From Xanthobacteraceae bacterium (GTDB lineage Bacteria; Pseudomonadota; Alphaproteobacteria; Rhizobiales; Xanthobacteraceae), in the NCBI GenBank assembly GCA_019454205.1, contig CP075369.1:2108001-2172000 (forward strand): a DNA stretch of 64,000 bases, in the 5' to 3' direction. Of this stretch, positions 16,002 through 25,060 are shown piece after piece (position 1 is the first letter of the stretch; each line of letters opens with the position of its first letter). The notes beneath the pieces are model-generated. The model was not told where the DNA came from and ran no database searches. It saw only the letters and a program-made list of their open reading frames with translations. The position numbers and the translations under genes were made by a program.

Positions 16002-18617
16002 TCAGGGTGTCACGCCCAGTTGCTGAAGCCGCTTGCGGCTCTCGTCGAGCGTCCGGTCGAGCTGGAGCGCGGTCCGGAACGCCTCGATCGCAAGATCGCG
16101 CTGTCCCCTGGCCTGGTAGACGTAGCCCCGGGTCTGGTGCGCAAGCGCGTTCCGCGGGTCGAGGCGAATCGCTTCGTTTACGTCCTTCTCCGCGTTGGCG
16201 AGGTCCTGTTTGCGGTAATAGGCCAGCCCGCGGTTGGCATAGGCCACCGCCCAGCTCGTGTTCAACCGGATCGCCGAGGAAAAATCGTTGATCGCGCGGT
16301 CGAACTCTCCGTTGGTTGCGAACAGCGTGCCGCGCAGATTGTACCCGCCCGCATAATTCGCATTGACGTTCAGGGCCGCGTTGGCGTCGGCAAGCGCACT
16401 GCGCCGGTCGTTCAGCCTGAAATGTGCCCAACCGCGCTGCGTCAGCACGTTCGCGGATTTGGGATTGATGCGCAGGGACGTATTGTAGTCGGAGAGTGCG
16501 AGCCGGTAATCGTGGCGTGCATAATATACGTCGGCTCTCCCTGCGATGAAATCGTGACGTTGCGGCGCGAGGCGCACCGCCTCGTTGAAATCGGCCAATG
16601 CCGATTCGAGATTATCGAGGCGCGAATAGGATAATCCCCGGTTCGCGTAATAAACCGCATTCGTCGACGCGCGTTTGACCGCTTCGTTGAAGGACACGAT
16701 CGCTTCGCTGAAATTCCGCTGCGCGTGATGCAACAGGCCGCGCACATTGAACAGTTCGGCACTGTCCAGTCCTCGTCTGGACGCAACATCGAGCGCGTCG
16801 TGCGATTCGTTGTAACGCTGCTTGCGATAGAGCGCCTGCGCTTTCACGAGATACGCGAGCGTATAGGTCGGATCCAGCCGGATTGCCTCGTTGGCTTCCG
16901 CCAATGCGGTATCGGCATCGTTGCGCTCGCGCGCGGCGAGCGCGCGCTGATACGCAGCGAAAGCCTGCGATTCATTCTGGGGCGTCGCCGGCTGCTGTGG
17001 AGGAGGCGTGGTTTGCTGTTGCTGCTGCGGCGGGCTTTGCGGCTGTTGCGCGGGCGGCGCGGCGGCACGCAATGTGGCCCGGAGAGAACGGCGTTCCGTC
17101 GTCCGGTAAAGCTCGATCTCAATGTTCGTACCCGGCTGCACATTCTCCAGCGCAGTAGCAATATCCCGCGACTGCACGATCTCGCGGCCGTTAATCCGGG
17201 TCAGCACATCGCCGTTCAGAATGCCGCCATTCGCCGCCGGACCGTTCGCTGTAACTTCGAGCACGAGAGCACCGCGCGGCGCATCAGGTGAATTCTTCTC
17301 GTCCGCGGTAGCGACGCGAACACCAATCCACACCGTTCGCTTGGTTAGATCGGGCGGCGTGGTTTGCTGCTGTGGAGGCTGCTGCGGCTGTGTCTGTTGT
17401 TTGGGTTGTTGCGGCTGCTGGGACGGGGGTGTCGTCTGCTTCTGCGTTTGCTGTTGCAGTTGTGGCGGCGATACGCGCTCATCCCGCCATAAAGATCCGA
17501 CGAAAGCCGCACCTACCACAAGCACGGCAAGCGCCCCACCGGCATAGCCGAGCCACGGACGCGGCACCTTGCGAATGTCCTCATCGTCTTCTTTACGAGA
17601 CGCGGCGGATGTTCCGGCAAGCGCGGCGCTTGGAGCACTTGCTACGACATTGGCATCGTCCGCAGCCTGCACGGGCGTGAACGAAGTCCTCGGTAGATCA
17701 ACACTCTTCTTATGCTTGCCCCAACCGATCAGATCGCGGAACTCAGCAATCGACGCCGGGCGAAGATCGCGCCGGATCGAAAGTGCGCGGTCAATCGCGG
17801 ACGCGATGTCTTCAGGCACGTCGCGTCCTGTGGGCGTCTCGCGCACCGGCACATACGAATCCGGCTTGCCGTCCACGATCTCGGATTTGCGCTGGTCGGA
17901 ATCGACCGGCGGGCTGCCGGTCAACGCGCGGTACAAGACCGCCGCGAGCGCATAGATGTCGGTGCGCGCATCGACCGAAGAAGAGGTGAACTGTTCCGGC
18001 GGCGAATAGAACCGCTTGCCCACCGGAAAGCTGGTGCCTGATTTCGCGCGGGTCTGTTCCTCGATCACCTTGATGGCGCCGAAGTCGATCAGCACCGGAC
18101 GCCCGTCCTTCGCGATCATCACGTTATCGGGCGCGATATCACGATGCAGGATGTTGCGCATGTGCACGTATTCGAGCGCATCGAACACGGGCGCGAGAAA
18201 CGGCCGTATATCATCCAGCGTCGGCGGCCCGCGGCGCGCTTTCAGCCAGCGCTCCAGCGTTTCGCCGTCGACGTGCTCCATCACCATGTAGCCGGTGCCG
18301 TGATCGGAGACGTAGTTCAGCACCTCGACGATATTGTCGTGCTCTAACTTGGCGAGCGCCTTGGTCGATTCCTCGAACCGCCTCAGCGCCCAGCTCGCAA
18401 TTTCCGCATCGGTCCGCGAGAACACGATCTTGGTTGCGCCTTCGCGCGAGGCCATGCCGCGCGGGAAGAATTCCTTGATCGCGACCCGGCGCTCGGTGAT
18501 CGGATTGAAGCCTTCATAGGTGATACCGAAACCGCCCGCCCCCAGCGCGCGCACGATCTCGTAGCCGGTAATCACCGTGCCAGGCGGCAGCGCGAACTGG
18601 ATTTCAGATATGGACAA
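16002..18617 (-). CDS. Membrane Ser/Thr protein kinase with predicted periplasmic PDZ and TPR domains (kinase 4)
   Basis: 871 residues. The kinase domain has GAGGFG (26-31), Lys48, HRDIAPDN (158-165) and DFG (178-180). A membrane segment (about 355-376) is followed by a Gln/Pro tract (385-423), a PDZ domain (about 428-517, with GPAANGGILNGDVLTRINGR), a second Gln/Pro tract and about nine TPRs (550-865). The PDZ resembles those of HtrA proteases, and degP is the next gene upstream. A terminator separates them, so co-regulation is not shown. The start is TTG with GGAG 6 bases ahead. Ligand and substrates are unknown. Confidence 0.92.
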   Translation of the reverse strand: MSISEIQFALPPGTVITGYEIVRALGAGGFGITYEGFNPITERRVAIKEFFPRGMASREGATKIVFSRTDAEIASWALRRFEESTKALAKLEHDNIVEVLNYVSDHGTGYMVMEHVDGETLERWLKARRGPPTLDDIRPFLAPVFDALEYVHMRNILHRDIAPDNVMIAKDGRPVLIDFGAIKVIEEQTRAKSGTSFPVGKRFYSPPEQFTSSSVDARTDIYALAAVLYRALTGSPPVDSDQRKSEIVDGKPDSYVPVRETPTGRDVPEDIASAIDRALSIRRDLRPASIAEFRDLIGWGKHKKSVDLPRTSFTPVQAADDANVVASAPSAALAGTSAASRKEDDEDIRKVPRPWLGYAGGALAVLVVGAAFVGSLWRDERVSPPQLQQQTQKQTTPPSQQPQQPKQQTQPQQPPQQQTTPPDLTKRTVWIGVRVATADEKNSPDAPRGALVLEVTANGPAANGGILNGDVLTRINGREIVQSRDIATALENVQPGTNIEIELYRTTERRSLRATLRAAAPPAQQPQSPPQQQQQTTPPPQQPATPQNESQAFAAYQRALAARERNDADTALAEANEAIRLDPTYTLAYLVKAQALYRKQRYNESHDALDVASRRGLDSAELFNVRGLLHHAQRNFSEAIVSFNEAVKRASTNAVYYANRGLSYSRLDNLESALADFNEAVRLAPQRHDFIAGRADVYYARHDYRLALSDYNTSLRINPKSANVLTQRGWAHFRLNDRRSALADANAALNVNANYAGGYNLRGTLFATNGEFDRAINDFSSAIRLNTSWAVAYANRGLAYYRKQDLANAEKDVNEAIRLDPRNALAHQTRGYVYQARGQRDLAIEAFRTALQLDRTLDESRKRLQQLGVTP

Positions 18618-18683
18618 CGGCGGCTCCGTTGCGGGGGATGCTACTCCAAGCCTCCGCCCGCGCGAAGCGGCGCAGGACGCAAA

Positions 18684-18711
18684 AACGGGCGGCTTTTCAG
18701 GGCCGCCCGTT
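18684..18711 (-). terminator. Terminator after degP
   Basis: AACGGGCGGC / GCCGCCCGTT stem with an 8-base loop. On the minus strand it is followed by TTTTTG. It lies 27 bases past the degP stop and about 65 bases before kinase 4, so it separates the two. Confidence 0.85.
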
Positions 18712-18737
18712 CAAATTGGTGTGTAATTGGCGCAGCG

Positions 18738-20222
18738 TTACTGCAAAGCCACCGCCACGAAGCGGGTTTCGCCGGAGGCATTCACCAGAAGAAAGAGTGC
18801 CGACCTTTTCCCCGATTTGCGGAGCACATCGATACGTTTTTGCAGATCGGCGATGGTGGAAACCGCTTCGCCGCCGAACTCGATCACCACCTGCCCGGCT
18901 TCGACATTCTGCTCGGCCGCATTCGAATCCGGATCCACGCCGGTAACCACCAGACCCTTCACGGATTCGCGCAGACGAAAACGGCGGCGCAGGTCCTCGT
19001 TGATGGCAGACAACTCGATACCGAGCACCTGATTGGCTGCGGGTCGCGCCTTCGGCTGCGGCTCGTTCTTCACCTGCTTTTTCGGCTTCTGGTCGGGATC
19101 GTCGAGCCGCTGCACGGTCAGCTTCAGCGTCTGCTCCTTGCCCTTGCGGATGACGACCACGTCCACCGTCTTGCCGACCGGCGTACCGGCGACGATGCGC
19201 GGAAGGTTGCGCATTTCCTTCACTTCCTGACCATCGAACCGAATGATAACGTCGCCGATCTGGATACCGGCCTGCCCGGCCGGTGTGTTGTCACCGACAC
19301 CCGCGATCAGCGCGCCGCGCGTACCGGGAAGATTGAGGCTCTCCGCGATCTGTTCGTCCACCGGCTGAATCGAAACGCCGATCCAGCCGCGGCGGATTTC
19401 GCCGGTTTCGCGCAACTGCTTGATCAGCGGCAGTACGGTGTTGGCGGGTATGGCAAAACCGATGCCGATGGAACTGCCGGTTTGCGAGAAGATCGCGGTG
19501 TTGATGCCGATCACCTCGCCTTGCAGATTGAACAGCGGTCCACCTGAATTGCCGCGATTGATCGCGGCATCTGTCTGGATGAAATCGTCGTACGCGCTCG
19601 ACTCGATATTGCGGTTCCGCGCGGAGACAACGCCTACCGTCACCGAACCGCCAAGACCGAACGGATTGCCGATCGCCATCACCCACTCGCCAACGCGGGT
19701 CTTGTCGGAGTCGCCGAAGGAAACAGCCTTCAGCGGCGCCTTCGGCTTAACGCGCAACACCGCGAGATCGACCTTGGTATCGCGTCCGATGAGTTCTGCT
19801 TTCAATTTTGAACCGTCGTTGAAATTGACGATGATCTCGTCAGCGTCGGCAATGACGTGATTGTTCGTGATGATGATGCCAGCCGGGTCGATCACGAAGC
19901 CGGAGCCGAGCGAGGAAACCTTGCGCGTGCGCTTGCCGTCCGGCTTCTCCTTGAAGAACTCCTCGAAGAAATCCTCGAACGGCGAACCGGGCGGCAGTTG
20001 CGGCATCGGCACGCTTTGATTCGGGGGCACCGTCTGCGAAGTCGAGATGTTCACGACTGCGTCCTGCACCCGCGCGGCGACATCGGCGACATTCTCCGGC
20101 CGCGTCTGCGCAATCACTGCGCGCGTGGTGCCGGAGAGCGTAGCTACCGCGAACCCCGCAACCAGAATTGCGCCGAGGAGAACGCGGCGGCGGTTCCCCG
20201 CCCGGTCGGACGACATGAACAT
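18738..20222 (-). CDS. degP: Do-family periplasmic serine endoprotease (DegP/HtrA)
   Basis: 494 residues. It has an N-terminal signal/anchor segment (RRRVLLGAILVAGFAVATLSG), a trypsin-like domain with the triad His (TNNHVI), Asp (KVDLAVLRV) and Ser (GNSGGPL), and two PDZ domains (RGWIGVSIQP ... and VLGIELSAINED ...). It degrades or refolds misfolded envelope proteins. The ATG at 20222 has GGAGGA 8 bases upstream. A further 21 codons are open upstream, but Arg-rich and unlikely. It follows hflK-hflC-DUF2065 on the same strand. Confidence 0.95.
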   Translation of the reverse strand: MFMSSDRAGNRRRVLLGAILVAGFAVATLSGTTRAVIAQTRPENVADVAARVQDAVVNISTSQTVPPNQSVPMPQLPPGSPFEDFFEEFFKEKPDGKRTRKVSSLGSGFVIDPAGIIITNNHVIADADEIIVNFNDGSKLKAELIGRDTKVDLAVLRVKPKAPLKAVSFGDSDKTRVGEWVMAIGNPFGLGGSVTVGVVSARNRNIESSAYDDFIQTDAAINRGNSGGPLFNLQGEVIGINTAIFSQTGSSIGIGFAIPANTVLPLIKQLRETGEIRRGWIGVSIQPVDEQIAESLNLPGTRGALIAGVGDNTPAGQAGIQIGDVIIRFDGQEVKEMRNLPRIVAGTPVGKTVDVVVIRKGKEQTLKLTVQRLDDPDQKPKKQVKNEPQPKARPAANQVLGIELSAINEDLRRRFRLRESVKGLVVTGVDPDSNAAEQNVEAGQVVIEFGGEAVSTIADLQKRIDVLRKSGKRSALFLLVNASGETRFVAVALQ

Positions 20223-20348
20223 CGGGTGATTCCTCCGGAAATGCGGACGCCGCATAAGGTTGCGCCGGACGCGGATGCTACGCAACGACAGGATATACGA
20301 AATCAGATGCGGCGCGATTCCGGCGGAATGGCGGCCCGGCAGCGGGAA

Positions 20349-20534
20349 CTAGCCGCGCACCAGCCAGACCACGAGAACGCCGGCAATAGCCGCCCCAAGA
20401 CCAAGTAAACGCAACGTGCCTTCCGGCGTTTCGGCAACCGTTGCCGCCGCACGCTTCGCGGCGCCCGGAAACGCCGCGAAGGTAATGCCTTCAATCGCGA
20501 GCAACAGCCCGAAAGCTGCAAGAATGAACGTCAT
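20349..20534 (-). CDS. DUF2065 family small membrane protein
   Basis: 61 residues with two hydrophobic helices (FILAAFGLLLAIEGITFAAF and LRLLGLGAAIAGVLVVWLV). This is the DUF2065/YjeT family. In alpha- and gammaproteobacteria it is typically found next to hflK/hflC, as here: the ATG is 7 bases after the hflC stop. Its function is unknown. The position suggests a role with the HflKC complex or FtsH quality control, which is inference. Confidence 0.85.
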   Translation of the reverse strand: MTFILAAFGLLLAIEGITFAAFPGAAKRAAATVAETPEGTLRLLGLGAAIAGVLVVWLVRG

Positions 20535-20541
20535 CCGTGCG

Positions 20542-21435
20542 TCAGCGCTGGGCCGGGGCCGGCGGCGGGTTGCCGCCCGGATTCGCAAAGAACCGGAAGA
20601 ACTCCGACTCCGGCGAAAGCAGCATCCGCGTACGGTCCTTTTGCAGTCCAAGCTCGTAGGCCTGCATCGAACGGTAGAACGCGAAGAATTCCGGGTCGCG
20701 TCCGAACGCATCGGCGAAAATCTTGTTGCGCTCGCCGTCGCCGAGGCCACGCAATTCCTCGCTGCGCGAGGTGGCTTCGGCGATAATGATGGTTACGTCG
20801 CGGTCGGCTTTCGCGCGGATCGCCTGCGCCGCCTGATTGCCCTGCGCGCGGATTTCAGCAGCTTCGCGCTGACGTTCGGTTTGCATCCGCTGATAGATCG
20901 CCTGGCTGTTCGCATCGGGGAGGTCTGCGCGGCGCAGCCGCATGTCGACGATTTCGATGCCGAAATTCTCGACCGCCTGCGCGTTCATGCTGTCCTTGAT
21001 GCGGCCCATCAGCACCGCGCGCTCGTCCTTCACGACCTCGATGAAGGTCGCTTCGCCGAGCACGCTTCGCATGGACGCATTGAGGATGGGCAGCAGCCGC
21101 GAATTGGCGCCGGCAACGGTGCCGACCGACTGATAGAACTTCAGCGGCTGCACGATGCGGTAACGCGCGAAGGCGTCAACCACCAGACGTTTCTGGTCGG
21201 AGGCGATGACTTCCTCCGGCTTGTTATCGAGATCGAGGATCAGCTTGTCGATCAGCACCACCGCGTCGACGAACGGAAGTTTGAAATTAAGCCCTGCATC
21301 CTTGATTTCGCGGATCGGTTCGCCGAAACGCAGCACCAGCGCCTGCTGGCTTTGATGCACGAAGAAAATCGACGAGTAGATCGCGATCACGATGATCGCG
21401 ACGACGACGGCCAAAACTCCTGTCGCGGTTCTCAT
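20542..21435 (-). CDS. hflC: HflC, SPFH/band-7 modulator of FtsH
   Basis: 297 residues. It has an N-terminal membrane anchor (about 5-25) and a periplasmic SPFH/band-7 domain starting at QQALVLRFGEPIREI, then a coiled-coil region (RTEREAAEIRAQGN type) and a GDGERNKIFADAFGRDPEFFAFYRS segment typical of HflC. With HflK it forms a large cage around the FtsH protease. Its ATG overlaps the hflK stop as ATGA, so translation is coupled. A short Pro-rich C-terminus follows the membrane-distal part. Confidence 0.96.
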   Translation of the reverse strand: MRTATGVLAVVVAIIVIAIYSSIFFVHQSQQALVLRFGEPIREIKDAGLNFKLPFVDAVVLIDKLILDLDNKPEEVIASDQKRLVVDAFARYRIVQPLKFYQSVGTVAGANSRLLPILNASMRSVLGEATFIEVVKDERAVLMGRIKDSMNAQAVENFGIEIVDMRLRRADLPDANSQAIYQRMQTERQREAAEIRAQGNQAAQAIRAKADRDVTIIIAEATSRSEELRGLGDGERNKIFADAFGRDPEFFAFYRSMQAYELGLQKDRTRMLLSPESEFFRFFANPGGNPPPAPAQR

Positions 21436-22553
21436 CGCCTTGCTCCTGCCGGGGTTTGCTGCCGCAGCAACTGATCGAGCGGCAGATAGGGCACGACCCC
21501 CTGCCCGCCCTTGTTGTTTTCGAGAATGACCTTGTCGATGCCGTTCAGCACACGCTCCATCGTTTCCAGATAGATGCGCTGCCGCGTCACCGCCGGGGCC
21601 TTCTTGTATTCCTCAAGGACCGAGAGGAAGCGGAGCGCTTCACCGCGCGCCTCCACGACGGTGCGCTCGCGATAGGCTTCCGCTGCCTGCAGGATCTTCG
21701 CCGCCTCGCCTCGCGCTTCGGGTACGACGCGGTTGGCATAGGTCTGCGCTTCGTTCTGCAAACGCTCGGCGTCGGCGCGGGCTGCCTGCACGTCGCGGAA
21801 CGCGTCGATCACCTGCGAGGGCGGGTCGACCTTCTGCAACTGAACGCGCGTAACCAGTACGCCCGCCTCGTAGGAGTCGAGCACCTTCTGCATGAGCTTG
21901 AGCACTTCCTGCTCGATGTTCTGACGCGCGCCGGTCAGGATCGGCTGAATCTGCCTTCCGCCGATAACTTCGCGCATCACGCTTTCGGCGACTGCCTTGA
22001 TGGTCCCTTCCGGGTTCTGAATCTTGAACAGGAAGTCCGGCGCGTTCTTAATTCTCCAGAACACGGAGAAATCCACGTCGACGATGTTCTCGTCGCCGGT
22101 AAGCATCAGACTTTCTTCCGGCACGTCGCGCACGACACGTCCGCCGCGGCGGAAGTCGTCGACGATGGTGACGCCGATATCGATCTTGTTTTCGAAAGTG
22201 ACGCGGGGCGTCAGTACCGTCTCGATCGGATACGGCAGGTGATAGTTGAGGCCCGGTTGCGTGGTCTGATGGAACCGGCCGAAGCGAAGCACGATGCCCT
22301 GTTCGTCCGTATTGACCCGGTAGAACCCGGACAGCAGCCAAACCAGCACCGCAGCAAACAGAAGAATAATGATACCGCGGCCGCCAAATGAACCGGAGCC
22401 GGGCAACACACTCTTTAGTCTGTCCTGGCCCCGGCGGATCAGCTCCTCGAGGTCCGGCGGCTGGTTGCCGCCCGGTCCGGGTTGCGGACCCGAACCCCAA
22501 GGGCCGCGCGGTCCGCTTCCCCACGGGCCGCCGCTCTGGTTCTTCCAAGACAT
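21432..22553 (-). CDS. hflK: HflK, SPFH/band-7 modulator of FtsH
   Basis: 373 residues. A Gly/Pro-rich N-terminus (GGPWGSGPRGPWGSG) is followed by a membrane segment (about 60-78) and the SPFH domain beginning at RVNTDEQGIVLRFGRFHQTT. A coiled coil follows (RADAERLQNEAQTYANRVV). A strong GGAGG site lies ahead of the ATG. First gene of the run hflK-hflC-DUF2065-degP. Confidence 0.96.
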   Translation of the reverse strand: MSWKNQSGGPWGSGPRGPWGSGPQPGPGGNQPPDLEELIRRGQDRLKSVLPGSGSFGGRGIIILLFAAVLVWLLSGFYRVNTDEQGIVLRFGRFHQTTQPGLNYHLPYPIETVLTPRVTFENKIDIGVTIVDDFRRGGRVVRDVPEESLMLTGDENIVDVDFSVFWRIKNAPDFLFKIQNPEGTIKAVAESVMREVIGGRQIQPILTGARQNIEQEVLKLMQKVLDSYEAGVLVTRVQLQKVDPPSQVIDAFRDVQAARADAERLQNEAQTYANRVVPEARGEAAKILQAAEAYRERTVVEARGEALRFLSVLEEYKKAPAVTRQRIYLETMERVLNGIDKVILENNKGGQGVVPYLPLDQLLRQQTPAGARR

Positions 22554-22694
22554 TATATTAGCCTCCGATGCGCCGCAGGCGTTCTAAGCCGCGCGTTCTA
22601 AATACGCGATGGTTATAGGGTAGCGATTGTGGCGGTTCAACGCGGGGGCATGTCGCGCGCGAACTCGCAGAAATACGGTATCGATCAACGCCCG

Positions 22695-22949
22695 TCAGGT
22701 CGTGCCGGCGCGGCTGCGGCCCGGGCTGCCGGAATAATTTGCGCGGAAGTGATCGAGCACGAACAGACGAATCGCCGAAGAAAGATTTCCCTGCTTCCGC
22801 TTTTGATCGACTTCCTGCACCACATCCGAAAGCGTCACCTTTCGCTCATGGGCGATCTGCTTAAGCGCATCCCAGAACGCATCTTCCAGGCTGACACTGG
22901 TCTTGTGGCCTGCGATTACAATCGAGCGTTTTACAACCGGACTTTTCAT
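22695..22949 (-). CDS. Ribbon-helix-helix domain protein
   Basis: 84 residues. The start KRSIVIAGHKTSVSLEDAFW and the following HERKVTLSDVV are typical of the RHH_4-type family of small alphaproteobacterial proteins (beta strand plus two helices). It may bind DNA, but no target is evident. The ATG at 22949 overlaps the stop of the DUF4169 gene (TGATG), so the two are translationally coupled. A GTG one codon upstream is possible. Confidence 0.8.
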   Translation of the reverse strand: MKSPVVKRSIVIAGHKTSVSLEDAFWDALKQIAHERKVTLSDVVQEVDQKRKQGNLSSAIRLFVLDHFRANYSGSPGRSRAGTT

Positions 22950-23137
22950 CACCGCCCCTCTCTGTCTGCGCGGCGATGCAGATCGAGAGTGCGGTTGCGC
23001 TTTTCTTCCAGCTCGGCCGCCAGTTTGCGCTCGTGCGCAGGTCGGCCGAATTGCGCGCGGTTCTCCGCGGCAACAATTTCTTTTTCGGCACGTGCTTTGG
23101 CCCTGCGCACACGGCGCAAGTTAATCACGTCGGCCAT
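22949..23137 (-). CDS. DUF4169 family small protein
   Basis: 62 residues, highly charged. The N-terminus MADVINLRRVRRAKARAEKE and the NRAQFGRPAHE stretch match the DUF4169 family, found beside fumC or sspB in many Hyphomicrobiales. The whole protein is probably one long helix. Function unknown. It is divergent from fumC and coupled to the RHH gene downstream. Confidence 0.82.
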   Translation of the reverse strand: MADVINLRRVRRAKARAEKEIVAAENRAQFGRPAHERKLAAELEEKRNRTLDLHRRADREGR

Positions 23138-23369
23138 GGGCCGCTTCCTTTTCCCATCCCCAGACGCGTCGGATTTTTTTGGTTTCCGTTGGCGTCAACG
23201 GGCGAGAACATTACGGACTAAATCATTCTCCGCAAGTACGAATTCGTCTGATTTTGCTAAAAGGTAATATGATCTTCTCATCCAGATTACTGCTCGGTAC
23301 ACGCGTTGCGACGCGAAAAACTTTGGACCGTGCTAGAGCAGCGCAACAGAATTCGAGACGAGAGCAGAA

Positions 23370-24764
23370 ATGACAAAGACACGCACCGAAACCGATACCT
23401 TTGGCCCTATCGAAGTCGCTTCCGACCGCTATTGGGGCGCGCAGACGCAGCGTTCGATCATGAATTTCCGCATCGGCGGCGAGCGCATGCCGAAGCCTGT
23501 CATTCGTGCATTCGGTTTGCTGAAAAAGTCGGCGGCCATGACCAACAAAGAGCTTGGCCTGCTGGATGGCAAACTTGCCGACGCCATTTGCAATGCTGCG
23601 GACGAAGTAATTTCCGGAAAGCTCGACGATCACTTCCCATTAGTAGTCTGGCAGACCGGCTCAGGCACACAATCCAACATGAATGCGAACGAGGTCATCG
23701 GGAATCGCGCGATCGAACTGCTCGGCGGAACGATGGGTTCGAAGAAGCCGGTGCACCCCAACGACCACGTCAATATGGGCCAGTCGTCGAACGACTCGTT
23801 CCCGACCGTGATGCATGTCGCTGCCGCCGAAGAAATCAGTGGCAATCTGATACCTGCGCTTGAGCATTTGCATCTGGCGCTTGAACAAAAGTCGAAGGAC
23901 TTTGCGCATATCATCAAGATCGGCCGCACCCACACGCAGGACGCGACGCCACTTACGCTTGGCCAGGAATTCTCCGGCTATGCCGCACAGGTAAAGAGCG
24001 CGATCGCCCGCGTCCGCGCGTCGCTTTCCGAACTTTACCCGCTGGCGCAGGGCGGCACCGCCGTCGGCACCGGCTTGAACGCCAAAAAGGGCTTCGCGGA
24101 GAAGGTCGCGCAGAAGATCGCGGACATGACCAAACTCCCTTTCACCTCGGCGCCCAACAAATTCGAGGTCATGGCCGCCCATGATGGCTATGTCGCCGTG
24201 CACGGAGCATTGAATTCCACCGCTGCCGCGCTGTTCAAGGTCGCGAACGACATCCGCTTCCTCGGCTCCGGTCCGCGCTCAGGTCTCGGCGAGCTTTCGC
24301 TTCCCGAAAACGAACCCGGCTCCTCGATCATGCCGGGCAAGGTAAATCCGACGCAGGCGGAAGCGCTGACCATGGTGTGCTGTCAGGTATTCGGCAATCA
24401 GGTCACCGTCACCACCGCCGGCAGTCAGGGTCATTTCGAACTGAACGTGTTCAAGCCGGTGATGGCCTATGCGCTATTGCAGTCGGTCAAGCTGCTCGGC
24501 GATGCCGCGATTTCGTTCACCGACAACTGCGTCGTCGGCATTCAGGCGAACGAGACCAAGATCAAGGACCTCCTTGAGCGTTCGCTGATGCTGGTCACCG
24601 CGCTCGCGCCGAAGATCGGCTACGACAACGCGGCCAAGATCGCGAAAACCGCCCACAAGAACGGCACCACGCTCCGCGAGGAAGCAGTCGGCGGCGGCTT
24701 CATCTCGAACGAGGACTTCGATGCACTCGTGCGGCCCGAGAAAATGATCGGCCCGGAAGACTAA
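23370..24764 (+). CDS. fumC: Class II fumarate hydratase
   Basis: 464 residues, the usual length. It interconverts fumarate and malate in the TCA cycle and needs no iron-sulfur cluster. Diagnostic motifs are QTGSGTQSNMNANEV, HVNMGQSSNDSFPT and the fumarase signature GSSIMPGKVNPTQ. The ATG matches the family start MTKTRTETDTFGPIEV with a GAG-rich stretch ahead. A GC-rich stem-loop follows the stop. Confidence 0.97.
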   Translation: MTKTRTETDTFGPIEVASDRYWGAQTQRSIMNFRIGGERMPKPVIRAFGLLKKSAAMTNKELGLLDGKLADAICNAADEVISGKLDDHFPLVVWQTGSGTQSNMNANEVIGNRAIELLGGTMGSKKPVHPNDHVNMGQSSNDSFPTVMHVAAAEEISGNLIPALEHLHLALEQKSKDFAHIIKIGRTHTQDATPLTLGQEFSGYAAQVKSAIARVRASLSELYPLAQGGTAVGTGLNAKKGFAEKVAQKIADMTKLPFTSAPNKFEVMAAHDGYVAVHGALNSTAAALFKVANDIRFLGSGPRSGLGELSLPENEPGSSIMPGKVNPTQAEALTMVCCQVFGNQVTVTTAGSQGHFELNVFKPVMAYALLQSVKLLGDAAISFTDNCVVGIQANETKIKDLLERSLMLVTALAPKIGYDNAAKIAKTAHKNGTTLREEAVGGGFISNEDFDALVRPEKMIGPED

Positions 24765-24773
24765 AAAACGAAA

Positions 24774-24808
24774 GCGCGGCGCATGGGAACCCTTTTCGTG
24801 CGCCGCGC
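24774..24808 (+). terminator. Stem-loop after fumC
   Basis: GCGCGGCGCA / TGCGCCGCGC 10-bp stem, 15-base loop, 10 bases past the fumC stop. It has no good T-run, so termination is uncertain. Confidence 0.5.
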
Positions 24809-24962
24809 AGTCTCCCTCGCTCGGCGTGCCGCATTTCTTGCGATTACCCTTATCAACATCGCAGTCGATCGTTCGAACAACACCAGATCCTGTCTGATCG
24901 CTGTATTGGTGCTCGCGGCCCGAGCCGATAGCGCGGCCAAACCTTACCGGCACATTACGGCC

Positions 24963-24982
24963 GCGTAACGCGATCGTTACGC
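24963..24982. promoter_or_regulatory. Palindrome upstream of the Spy-like gene
   Basis: GCGTAACG-CGAT-CGTTACGC, 8-bp perfect arms, about 80 bases ahead of the Spy-like ATG. It is a good candidate operator. Apart from this and the fumC stem-loop I see nothing supported in the gap 24765-25060. Confidence 0.45.
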
Positions 24983-25060
24983 AAGATTCATTTGAACAAC
25001 GCCCCCGCCGCGCTCATGTTTGACGTCAACAAGAGCCTTCTCCGTGGGAGTTATTCGCTA

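Noticed and set aside
24783..24968. 61-residue open frame after fumC
   Set aside because: Overlaps the fumC stem-loop, no ribosome site, no recognisable feature.
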